Assembly (NCBI GenBank): GCA_021817755.1
Contig: JAKAGC010000002.1
Span: 1 to 20,964 of the forward strand
DNA length: 20,964 nucleotides
Source: Acidobacteriota bacterium
Lineage (GTDB): Bacteria; Acidobacteriota; Aminicenantia; UBA2199
Direction of reading: 5' to 3'
In this document: piece by piece, positions 1-7,151 of the stretch
Numbering within the stretch: the first letter of the stretch is position 1
How the letters are laid out: each line of letters starts with the position of its first letter
Made by a program: the position numbers and the translations under genes
The notes under the pieces: generated by a model
Told to the model about the DNA's origin: nothing
What the model saw: only the letters and a program-made list of their open reading frames with translations
The model's database searches: none

Positions 1-314
1 AAATTCGAGAGCAAAACGGAGATACGCTGGGTGCAGCGATTACATACGGACAGATGGGATTACTTTATTTTGATAAAGAGGAATTGGAAACAGCGTTACG
101 GTATTCTTCGAAAGCCTTTTCTATTTTCTCTCAATTCGGGTCTCCCAATATGGAAGTGGCCAAGCGAAATATGCTTCGCATCCGTTCCCGAATCCCTATT
201 GAAACCTTTAATAATATCCTGCGTGAATATAATATAAACCCGGAGCCCCAGACTCGAACTCCGGGCAATGATATCGATGCTACAGGGATTGATGCTTCAT
301 CCCAGGAAAGTTAA
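1..314 (+). CDS. TPR-repeat protein, C-terminal fragment (5' partial)
   Basis: The reading frame is open from base 3 and ends at TAA 312-314, so only about 103 C-terminal residues are seen and the true start lies left of the window. The segment around GDTLGAAITYGQMGLLYFDK followed by an ETALRYSSKAFSIF stretch has the helix-turn-helix spacing and small/aromatic pattern of a TPR motif (G-L-Y at the first helix, A-L-Y and A at the second). A second helical piece follows (SPNMEVAKRNMLRIR), then a low-complexity Pro/Thr/Asp/Ser tail. TPR arrays act as protein-protein interaction scaffolds. The enzymatic or regulatory N-terminal part, if there is one, is not visible, so no specific role can be given. 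The gene converges on the solute-binding protein gene, with 21 bases between the two stops. Confidence 0.75.
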   Translation, partial: IREQNGDTLGAAITYGQMGLLYFDKEELETALRYSSKAFSIFSQFGSPNMEVAKRNMLRIRSRIPIETFNNILREYNINPEPQTRTPGNDIDATGIDASSQES

Positions 315-335
315 TTGAATCGATAATAATAAGCG

Positions 336-1196
336 TTATTTCTTATTGGTCATGACTTTAGCATTTTCGACAAATTCAGCGATACGTCCATCTTCTTTTA
401 AAGAAGTAAGGATCCGGTTGATTTCCGCTAAAAGATCATTATTCCCTTTCTTTACTGCAATGGCAGATCCCAGTAATTTGTCGAAGTGCTCACATTTGAT
501 GGACACAAAATTCTTATTCATACGAACATAGGAATCAGCCACCGGTTCTTCAAGAATAATAGCATCCACCAGTCCTTTTGAAAGGATAATAACCAGTTCT
601 TCGATGGTTTCGCGGACATCGAATTCCGCATTGTGGATCTGGGACCTTCCCAACGATTCCTGGAGTGAATCCCGTTGAACGCCTATTCTCTTACCTCGTA
701 AATCCTCGACTGTTTTAATCCGTTCTGCTTCCTGTTTGTTCATAACAATACTCTGGATAGCCTGGTAATAAACATCGGAAAAAACTGCCATTTCCTGTCG
801 TGCTTCCGATGGATTCAGTCCCGCGATGGCAATATCGATTTTCCCCGCATTCAATGCATCGAAAATGCGGCTAAAAATCAGATCTTTGATTTCCAGTTTT
901 ACACCCAATTCTTTTGCGATCACTTTTGCGATATCGATATCGATACCGATAAGATCCGCCTCTTTATCGCCTAGCGGGTGAAACTCATAAGGGGGATAAT
1001 CGGCACTGGTTCCTACGACAATTTTACCTGCTTTTTTGATTTGTTCAATCTTGGAAATTTCTTTTCCCATTGCATTTCCTTCATCGGCAAACCCATATCC
1101 GCCCATTCCCATTAATGACATTACAAACAAAACCGCCGTGAATACGCTCAGAAACGAAGGCCATACCTTTTTAAACTCATAATGTTTGTTCATCAT
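336..1196 (-). CDS. Periplasmic amino-acid-type ABC transporter solute-binding protein (SBP_bac_3 family)
   Basis: The 286-residue product has an N-terminal signal peptide (basic start, hydrophobic core about residues 13-34, likely cleavage near GFADEG at 36-40). It has no lipobox cysteine, so it should be a soluble periplasmic protein. The mature part shows the hallmarks of family-3 solute-binding proteins: GTSADYPPYEF (62-72), the GIDIDIAKVIAKELG helix (84-98), and the hinge/ligand segment NPSEARQEMAVFSDVYY (128-144). In that segment Arg133 sits where family members contact the ligand carboxylate. A later VDAIILEEP (210-218) is also typical. This points to polar amino-acid or similar small-ligand binding; the ligand cannot be read. 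No permease or ATPase gene is adjacent, so its transporter partners are elsewhere or it serves as a sensor. GGAGG at 1202-1206 lies 5 bases before the first ATG and 8 before the second (ATGATG), so either may start. Confidence 0.88.
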   Translation of the reverse strand: MMNKHYEFKKVWPSFLSVFTAVLFVMSLMGMGGYGFADEGNAMGKEISKIEQIKKAGKIVVGTSADYPPYEFHPLGDKEADLIGIDIDIAKVIAKELGVKLEIKDLIFSRIFDALNAGKIDIAIAGLNPSEARQEMAVFSDVYYQAIQSIVMNKQEAERIKTVEDLRGKRIGVQRDSLQESLGRSQIHNAEFDVRETIEELVIILSKGLVDAIILEEPVADSYVRMNKNFVSIKCEHFDKLLGSAIAVKKGNNDLLAEINRILTSLKEDGRIAEFVENAKVMTNKK

Positions 1197-1232
1197 TCAA
1201 TCCTCCATCGCATTTTATTGTCCATACCTAAA

Positions 1233-1261
1233 GATATAGCAGAAGGATGCCGGATTGTCAA
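1233..1261 (-). promoter_or_regulatory. Sigma70-type promoter for the solute-binding protein gene
   Basis: Read on the minus strand, a perfect -35 TTGACA (1261-1256) is followed after exactly 17 bases by TATATC (1238-1233). The predicted transcription start is near 1226, about 30 bases before the ATG. The sequence TTTAGGTATG directly follows the -10 and recurs in two other intergenic regions (see findings). Confidence 0.7.
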
Positions 1262-1304
1262 TTAAAATAAAAAAATTTTTTTCTTCTTTCACTTACCAAT
1301 TTAC

Positions 1305-1333
1305 TTGCAAAAAAAAGACTTTTTTACTATTAT
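1305..1333 (+). promoter_or_regulatory. Candidate sigma70-type promoter for the Asp-box propeller gene
   Basis: TTGCAA (1305-1310) and TATTAT (1328-1333) are separated by 17 bases and sit about 70 bases before the ATG at 1406. The -35 matches consensus at four of six positions and the -10 at five of six. The promoter lies in the same 209-base divergent region as the promoter of the solute-binding protein. Confidence 0.5.
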
Positions 1334-1405
1334 TGAATATGACCGTATGGCTTTCAATCGTTACTGTAATAATGTATTCAATAGTTTAAGAAGAGAGGTA
1401 ATCGT

Positions 1406-4099
1406 ATGATTTTACAAAAAAAATCACATATCCCCATTGCCGTGCTCGCCACGGTATTAATCATTTTTAGTTTTATGACAACCCCGCTTCTTTCCGCAAC
1501 TAAACCAGCCGAAAAGACCCCATCCTATACGGATCCCAGTACACGGTTGGAATTGTTTAGGAAATACGAAGCAATGAAAGATCAATCCATGTTCAAATCG
1601 CTGCCCTGGCAGTTTCTTGGTCCGGTGAATATCAGCGGACGTATGATCGATGTGGCAGTGGTTACTCCGAAAGGGAGTAATTATACAATTTATGTTGCAG
1701 GCGCTTCGGGTGGAGCCTGGAAAACCGATAATGAAGGTACAACCTGGGAACCTATTTTCCAGGAAGCACCATCGACTTCCATCGGTTCGATTACTCTGGC
1801 ACCCACCAATCCCTATATTATCTGGATCGGTACGGGTGAAGCAAACATTTTCCGCAGTTCACAGGCGGGTATCGGAATCTATAAATCCACCAATGGCGGA
1901 AAAACCTGGCAACATATGGGCCTCACAGGGACTTATACGATCCCTCGTATCGTTATCCACCCCAAAAATCCGGATATCGTTTATGTAGCTGCTTCCGGTC
2001 ATGAATGGACGAATAATCCCGAACGTGGCGTTTACAAAACTACGGACGGTGGAAACACCTGGGAAAAAGTACTCTATATTAATGATATGACGGGTATTAT
2101 CGATCTGAGAATGGATCCTTCCGATTCCGAAACTCTTTATGCTTCCTCATGGAAAAGAATTCGAAAAAAATGGAATGATCCGAGGAACGAGCCCTCTTAT
2201 TCGGGCAGTGGTATTTATAAAACCACTGACGGAGGCAAAACATGGAAACAGATTAACCAGGGTCTGCCTCAACCGAATTTTAGAGGACGTATCGGCATCG
2301 ATGTCTGTCTCAACAGACCCAATGTACTCTACGCGTATGTGGATAATTACGAAATCGCCCGCCAACCGACAAAAGAAGAGGCGGAAGATTCTTATGGGAG
2401 ACCTCGTGCGGGTATTATTAAAGGCGCTACTGTTTTCCGTTCCGATGATAAAGGGGAAACCTGGCATCTGGTAAGCGAATACAATACCTTCACCGAAGAA
2501 CTGGCCGGAACCTATGGTTGGGTTTTTGGTCAAATTCGCGTTGATCCCAATAATGAGAATAAAGTTTATGTCCTTGGTGTTCCCTTAACGGTTTCGGAAG
2601 ATGGCGGAAAAACCTTCAAAGAACTGGAAGGGATGCACGTGGATCACCACGGATTGTGGATTGATCCGGCCAATTCCAATTACCTGGTCAATGTCAACGA
2701 TGGTGGTGCCGCCATATCCTATGACGGTGGGAAAAATTGGAGAACCTTTACTCAGAATGTTCCACTGGTCCAATTTTTTAATATTTCTTATGATATGGAT
2801 CAGCCCTTTCATCTTTATGGTTCAGTCCAGGATCACGGTAGTTACAGGGGAACAGTTGATCTGAGCAATGGCAGGAACAATCTCCGGCCTACGGATTGGG
2901 AAGAAGCACCGGGAGGAGAAGGCAGCAGCCATGCGATTGATCCGACCGATCCCAATACGATTTACTCAGCAGGTTTTTATGGAACCATTTCCCGGTTCGA
3001 TTGGAAAACCAAAGAGAATAAAATTATCGTTCCTCGAGCCCCAAAGGGTGAACTTCCATATAGAGGACAGTGGCTTGCCCCGTTTATTCTTTCTCCACAC
3101 AATCCGCGTATTATCTACCTGGGATTGAATTACCTGTTCCGTTCGATGAACCGTGGAGAATCCTGGGAACGGATTAGTTCGGATTTAACACTGAATGATA
3201 AAGCCACCCTTGGCGATATCCAATATCATACCATTTTTACCATTTCAGAATCCCCTCTTAAATTCGGATTAATCTATGCAGGTACAGATGATGGAAGAAT
3301 TCATGTCACCCGCGACAGTGGTGCGACCTGGACCGAAATTACCGCAGGAGCAGCTCCCAAACGCTGGATTTCACGAATTGTCGCTTCCGCTTACGATATT
3401 GGAACCGTTTATATGACCCAAAACGGAAAACGTGATGACGATTTCACACCGTATATATGGAAATCCACAGACTACGGGAAAACCTGGAAAAGCATTGTAA
3501 ACAACATTCCACTCGGACCTGTCAATGTCATCCGGGAAGACCCGAAGAACAAAAATATCCTGTATGTGGGCACCGATTTGGCTGTATATGTTTCCATTGA
3601 CGGTGGAAGTAATTGGCAGGTGTTAAACAAAAATTTACCTACCACCTATGTACATGACCTGGTAATTCATCCGCGTGATAGTATGCTCATTGCAGCGACC
3701 CATGGACGCGGCGTCTGGGCAATGGATGTCAAGAATCTTCAAGAGTTAACTCCTGAAGTGCTGGCAAAAGAAATCAAATTGTTTCCGATCGTTCCCGCTA
3801 AACTTCCATTAATTGGATGGTGGGGATTCTATGGAGCTCAAAATGCCAATTTTGATTTCTATCTTAAAGCCCCGGCAGATGTTACCGTCACGATTAAAGA
3901 TGAAAAAGATAACATTATTAAATCATTGAGAATACATGGAATGATAGGTTTAAATACCATTACATGGGATTTAAAGAGCGAGAAAGAAAAAGATTCCAAA
4001 AATCCTTATGTATCCCCTGGTAAATATACAATCGTTTTGTCTTCCAATTCCAATTTTATCCAGGAAACCCTCGAAGTCAAAGCACCTATTAGCCAGTAA
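1406..4099 (+). CDS. Secreted multi-Asp-box (BNR/sortilin-like) beta-propeller protein
   Basis: The 897-residue product starts at an ATG preceded by AGAGGT (1394-1399). A signal peptide covers about residues 1-31 (basic MILQKK, hydrophobic core, LLSATKP). The body holds eleven Asp-box motifs of the S/T-x-D-x-G-x-T-W type, for example KTDNEGTTW, KSTNGGKTW, KTTDGGNTW, KTTDGGKTW, RSDDKGETW, VSEDGGKTF, RSMNRGESW, VTRDSGATW, KSTDYGKTW and VSIDGGSNW. Their spacing fits one or two large propellers as in sortilin/VPS10 proteins and in proteins loosely annotated as BNR or glycosyl hydrolases. The last ~90 residues (VTVTIKDEKDNIIKSL through the GLNTITWDL and SPGKYTI stretches) resemble a FlgD/Ig-like beta-sandwich. 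No sialidase catalytic Arg triad was recognised, so an enzymatic role is not claimed; extracytoplasmic binding is more likely. It has its own promoter and is followed by a strong hairpin. Confidence 0.82.
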   Translation: MILQKKSHIPIAVLATVLIIFSFMTTPLLSATKPAEKTPSYTDPSTRLELFRKYEAMKDQSMFKSLPWQFLGPVNISGRMIDVAVVTPKGSNYTIYVAGASGGAWKTDNEGTTWEPIFQEAPSTSIGSITLAPTNPYIIWIGTGEANIFRSSQAGIGIYKSTNGGKTWQHMGLTGTYTIPRIVIHPKNPDIVYVAASGHEWTNNPERGVYKTTDGGNTWEKVLYINDMTGIIDLRMDPSDSETLYASSWKRIRKKWNDPRNEPSYSGSGIYKTTDGGKTWKQINQGLPQPNFRGRIGIDVCLNRPNVLYAYVDNYEIARQPTKEEAEDSYGRPRAGIIKGATVFRSDDKGETWHLVSEYNTFTEELAGTYGWVFGQIRVDPNNENKVYVLGVPLTVSEDGGKTFKELEGMHVDHHGLWIDPANSNYLVNVNDGGAAISYDGGKNWRTFTQNVPLVQFFNISYDMDQPFHLYGSVQDHGSYRGTVDLSNGRNNLRPTDWEEAPGGEGSSHAIDPTDPNTIYSAGFYGTISRFDWKTKENKIIVPRAPKGELPYRGQWLAPFILSPHNPRIIYLGLNYLFRSMNRGESWERISSDLTLNDKATLGDIQYHTIFTISESPLKFGLIYAGTDDGRIHVTRDSGATWTEITAGAAPKRWISRIVASAYDIGTVYMTQNGKRDDDFTPYIWKSTDYGKTWKSIVNNIPLGPVNVIREDPKNKNILYVGTDLAVYVSIDGGSNWQVLNKNLPTTYVHDLVIHPRDSMLIAATHGRGVWAMDVKNLQELTPEVLAKEIKLFPIVPAKLPLIGWWGFYGAQNANFDFYLKAPADVTVTIKDEKDNIIKSLRIHGMIGLNTITWDLKSEKEKDSKNPYVSPGKYTIVLSSNSNFIQETLEVKAPISQ

Positions 4100-4114
4100 C
4101 TATAAATTTGTACA

Positions 4115-4150
4115 GTCCATGAAATCCTTTGAAAAAAGGGTTTCATGGAC
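4115..4150 (+). terminator. Strong hairpin downstream of the propeller gene (terminator-like, no U-tract)
   Basis: Left arm GTCCATGAAATCCTTT (4115-4130) and right arm AAAGGGTTTCATGGAC (4135-4150) pair over 16 positions with one G-U, closing a GAAA (GNRA-type) loop. No run of T follows on either strand, so a classical intrinsic terminator is not certain. It may instead be a 3' end stabiliser or a processing site in a readthrough transcript. The ATG at 4129 lies inside this hairpin, which argues against using it as a start. Confidence 0.55.
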
Positions 4151-4179
4151 AACCTGAGAATGTATTTAAGGAGGAATTA

Positions 4180-4647
4180 GTGAACTATTTTTTAAAAGGA
4201 CTTTTTAGTGGAAATACAAAGTATTTTATCTATGTAGGCGTACTGGCTTTAGGATATGTAGCCTATATCGACTCAATGAGTGGGGCATATAAAGGAAAAG
4301 TCGCAATAGTATATTATATTATCATTTTCAGTGGTTTATTCGGCACGGTACTATTTCATTATTTAAAAGAAAAGAGAAAAGAGGCTCAAACTCGTGAAAT
4401 GGAGTTGAATGCCTCTTTATTTGAACCTCAACGGGAAAAGGAAATCCGGGAACTTCTGTTAACCTACCCGGATTTCAAAACACATTGTTACGAATGTATT
4501 CACTTTAACAGTACACTTAAATCATGTGAGAAACAAATCTCACAATCGATTTCATACAAACGTTTAAAAGAAGTAAAAATCAATGACAAATCCTATTGCC
4601 TATATTGGGAGACAGGGATTTGGTCCGATGATAACCCATCAAATTAA
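4180..4647 (+). CDS. Small two-TM membrane protein with cytoplasmic Cys4 domain, unknown function
   Basis: The start is taken as GTG 4180 because a near-perfect AAGGAGG (4168-4174) ends five bases before it. The in-frame ATG at 4129 lies in a hairpin with no ribosome binding site. The 155-residue product has two hydrophobic segments (about 15-31 and 41-60), a basic/charged linker (KEKRKEAQTREMEL) and a C-terminal domain with four cysteines: CYEC (103, 106), C116 and C140 (SYCLYWE). The positive charge after the second segment suggests the C-terminal domain faces the cytoplasm. The C-x2-C...C...C layout could bind zinc or an iron-sulfur cluster, which is inference. The family was not recognised. 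Its stop overlaps by 4 bases with the stop of the convergent DUF6599-like gene. Confidence 0.75.
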   Translation: MNYFLKGLFSGNTKYFIYVGVLALGYVAYIDSMSGAYKGKVAIVYYIIIFSGLFGTVLFHYLKEKRKEAQTREMELNASLFEPQREKEIRELLLTYPDFKTHCYECIHFNSTLKSCEKQISQSISYKRLKEVKINDKSYCLYWETGIWSDDNPSN

Positions 4648-5552
4648 ATCAATTTATTTTCTTTCAATTTTGCTTCAATTTCACTAATAATGTTGGATGT
4701 AAGAGAACTATCGGAAGAAAAAAGTCCCCATAAATAATTTCCTTTCAGAGCCATATTCATTAAACCATTGGATTTATAATAGGGGTCTTCGAAGTGATAA
4801 ATATATTGATTTTCATCGATTACCGGTGTAATTCCTTTTTTCTTTATGAATTCGAGGTACTTTTGCAATATTTCATTCACACCGCTGGGGTCTTTGGTTT
4901 CCATAATAAAGACCTGGTATTTTTTTCCATTGGAATCATAATCCGCAATAAATGCAGAGTGAAGAAAGGAATGCCCAAGGAAATTCTGAGCGATGTATTT
5001 CTCAGTTTCTTTCAATTTATTCGCTTCCGGGAAACATTTAACTACAGTGGGGAAAGCGGTTGTACCGGTTAATTTATCAGCGGTTGCTTTTGCCAGTCCT
5101 AACAGGATTTCATTATCTTTATCTCCCAGGTCATAGCCGCTGATTTTAACATAATAAGGACCTTTCAGGAAGTTCAGAACACCTTGTTCGTAATAACCCT
5201 GTGCCCCTATATTAAGGAAATTACCACCGGATTGAGGTTTTTCCTGGCTGTAAATTCCGAAACCGTTACGGTCATTGTTATGTTGATAAATGTCAACAGT
5301 GACGCTTCCTTTTTCTCCGTTTTCATAATTCTGGCTGCCCAGTCGAACGAAATCATAAGCAAGAAATACTTCGGCGGCGCCATCTATATATTCGTACAGG
5401 TTATCGGGGGTATATTCTGTCAGGTTCCCTTTTTTATTCCAGCCATCCAGGGTAGGTAGAAACGAAGACATATCCGCTTCCACTGCCATTAAGAAAGATG
5501 TTCCCATCAATAACACCGTACTTAAGAATATTATCAAAGATGTTTTTTTCAA
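4644..5552 (-). CDS. Secreted DUF6599-like protein, TTG start
   Basis: The start is taken as TTG at 5552 because GGAGGAGGT (5565-5557) lies directly upstream at good spacing, and because the resulting N-terminus MKKTSLIIFLSTVLLMG is a textbook signal peptide. A longer frame from 5594 would bury that signal behind 14 residues that overlap the ribosome binding site. The 302-residue product has the opening LPTLDGW...YTPDNLYEYIDGAAEVFLAYDF (about 32-68), which I recall as the signature of DUF6599, a family of unknown function in exported bacterial proteins. No cysteine lipobox is seen, so it is probably periplasmic. Two similar halves are possible (GYYEQGVLNFLKGPYYVKISG and KGNYLWGLFSSDSS regions), but repeat structure was not proven. 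It has its own promoter (5636-5664). Confidence 0.72.
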   Translation of the reverse strand: MKKTSLIIFLSTVLLMGTSFLMAVEADMSSFLPTLDGWNKKGNLTEYTPDNLYEYIDGAAEVFLAYDFVRLGSQNYENGEKGSVTVDIYQHNNDRNGFGIYSQEKPQSGGNFLNIGAQGYYEQGVLNFLKGPYYVKISGYDLGDKDNEILLGLAKATADKLTGTTAFPTVVKCFPEANKLKETEKYIAQNFLGHSFLHSAFIADYDSNGKKYQVFIMETKDPSGVNEILQKYLEFIKKKGITPVIDENQYIYHFEDPYYKSNGLMNMALKGNYLWGLFSSDSSLTSNIISEIEAKLKENKLI

Positions 5553-5635
5553 CGTTACCTCCTCCGGCAAACCTGTAAAAACACGGATTCGCATTTACTT
5601 GAATCCCTGAATTACTCTCATGCCAATGAATTCAT

Positions 5636-5664
5636 ATTATAATACGATATGCCATATTAGTCAA
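5636..5664 (-). promoter_or_regulatory. Sigma70-type promoter for the DUF6599-like gene
   Basis: On the minus strand, TTGACT (5664-5659) is followed after 17 bases by a perfect TATAAT (5641-5636). The predicted start near 5629 gives a leader of about 75 bases before the TTG codon at 5552. Confidence 0.72.
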
Positions 5665-5682
5665 ATTTTAACTATTTAAATA

Positions 5683-5721
5683 AAACCGTAACCTGTATAA
5701 ATAGTATTAATGTTACGATTC
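5683..5721 (-). terminator. Possible terminator hairpin after the MFS gene
   Basis: CGTAAC (5687-5692) and GTTACG (5712-5717) are inverted repeats. With two wobble pairs the stem extends to about ten pairs, around a 19-base AT-rich loop. On the minus strand it is followed by a T-rich stretch (GTTTTATTT). It lies after the MFS stop and before the promoter of the next gene, where a terminator would be expected, but the large loop makes it a weak call. Confidence 0.35.
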
Positions 5722-5784
5722 GAGCAAAAGATTGTGTTGAATGACATATTTGAATAAATGATATAAATATACCGGGAAATTATA

Positions 5785-7041
5785 TCACTTTTTGGAATTA
5801 TTCAATCTTGAAAACTTAAAATAAAAAACAAATGAACCGATTAAGCTCAATATTCCTCCCAATAAAATAGTGTGCTGAACGCCTATCATATGGGCAAGTG
5901 ATCCGGTCAATAGGTTTCCCGAGGGAACTGTTCCAAAAAATGCCAATAAATAAAAGGACATCACCCTCGCTCGTTTGCCATCTTCAGTACTCGCTTGCAT
6001 AAATATATTGCTTGCTGTCATAATGGTAATCATTCCCATTCCTGTGAGAACCATTATTAAAAGTGATAACAATAGATGACGGGATGTACTCAATAACATA
6101 AGTCCCAGGCCAAAAACAGTGGAAGATACGGCGGCAATTTTCCATAATCCCTCTATTCCTTTCCTGGCAGCCATCATCAGTGAACCGATTAATGCTCCTA
6201 TTCCCATAGCCCCTAACAAAAACCCCAGGCTGCTGGGTCCTCCGTGCAGAACTTCGGTTGCGAGAACAGGCAATAATACTGTAAAAGACATTCCAACAAG
6301 TGCAACAAAGGCAAAATGAAGCACCATATAGCGAATCGGTTTAGCTCCAAATGTATATAAAAACCCTTCTTTCAATTCTGTCAGAATAGATGCATTGGGA
6401 TTTGCAGCCGCTTGTTGTTTGGGGATTTTCATATCCAGTAATGCCCAGATCACAGCCAGAAAGCTGGCAGCATTCAATAAGAAACAACTTCCCTCCCCTA
6501 TCCAGGCAATAATTAAACCGGCAATGGATGGCCCGATCAAACGTGCACTATTGAACATAACGGAATTCAACGCAATCGCATTGGATAAATCTTCACGTCT
6601 TTCTACCAGATCCACTACAAATGAGTGACGGGTTGGAGCATCCAGGGCATTGGCTGCCCCGATTATCAGTCCCAGCACGATTATATGCCAGATAGAAATC
6701 CAATGAGTAAAAACCAATAACGCCAATACCAATGCAAGAATCATTAACACTGTCTGAACAATTACCATGATCTTGAATCGGTTCCATCTGTCCGCCAGTA
6801 CTCCGGTTACCGGAGTTAAAAGCATCATCGGTATCTGACTGATAAATCCCACCACACCCAATAAAAACGAAGATTTCGTTAACCGGTACACTAGCCAGCT
6901 CAATGCCACATTCTGCATCCAGGTACCGATTAACGAAACCCCTTGTCCGGTAAAATACAACCGGTAATTCGGGGACCGCAGGGCTCTTAATACACCGCCC
7001 CCGGTCCCTATCGCTTGACTTGATTCATTCAATTCTGCCAT
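5785..7041 (-). CDS. MFS transporter, EntS/MFS_3-like putative exporter
   Basis: This 418-residue, highly hydrophobic protein has a short cytoplasmic N-terminus followed by LRSPNYRLYFTGQGVSLIGTW, the typical opening of the MFS_3/EntS-like group. It then shows the MFS loop 2-3 motif GVLADRWNRFKIMV (G-x-L-A-D-R-x-x-R). Further family features are NALDAPTRHSFVVDLV after helix 4 and NSARLIGPSIAGLIIAWIG. Around 10-12 helices are plausible. Family members export siderophores, drugs or other small molecules by proton antiport; the substrate here is unknown. No clear ribosome binding site precedes the ATG at 7041, and no later start looks better. The gene stands alone, with a possible terminator downstream. 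Confidence 0.85.
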   Translation of the reverse strand: MAELNESSQAIGTGGGVLRALRSPNYRLYFTGQGVSLIGTWMQNVALSWLVYRLTKSSFLLGVVGFISQIPMMLLTPVTGVLADRWNRFKIMVIVQTVLMILALVLALLVFTHWISIWHIIVLGLIIGAANALDAPTRHSFVVDLVERREDLSNAIALNSVMFNSARLIGPSIAGLIIAWIGEGSCFLLNAASFLAVIWALLDMKIPKQQAAANPNASILTELKEGFLYTFGAKPIRYMVLHFAFVALVGMSFTVLLPVLATEVLHGGPSSLGFLLGAMGIGALIGSLMMAARKGIEGLWKIAAVSSTVFGLGLMLLSTSRHLLLSLLIMVLTGMGMITIMTASNIFMQASTEDGKRARVMSFYLLAFFGTVPSGNLLTGSLAHMIGVQHTILLGGILSLIGSFVFYFKFSRLNNSKK

Positions 7042-7151
7042 TCACAATTCTATAATTATCTTTATTTATTCTTTCTCCAATTCCTTTTCTTAACAGATTG
7101 AAATTACACTTATAAAAAAAGAATTGTATCGATTCGGAAAACATATTCCTA

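Noticed and set aside
239..265. Inverted repeat CCCGGAG...CTCCGGG resembling a terminator or tRNA T-arm on the minus strand
   Set aside because: It lies inside the coding end of the TPR gene, has a 13-base loop and no T-run, and no further tRNA arms can be folded around it.
4129..4179. ATG 4129 as start of the small Cys4 membrane protein
   Set aside because: It sits inside a strong hairpin without a ribosome binding site, while AAGGAGG precedes an in-frame GTG at 4180.
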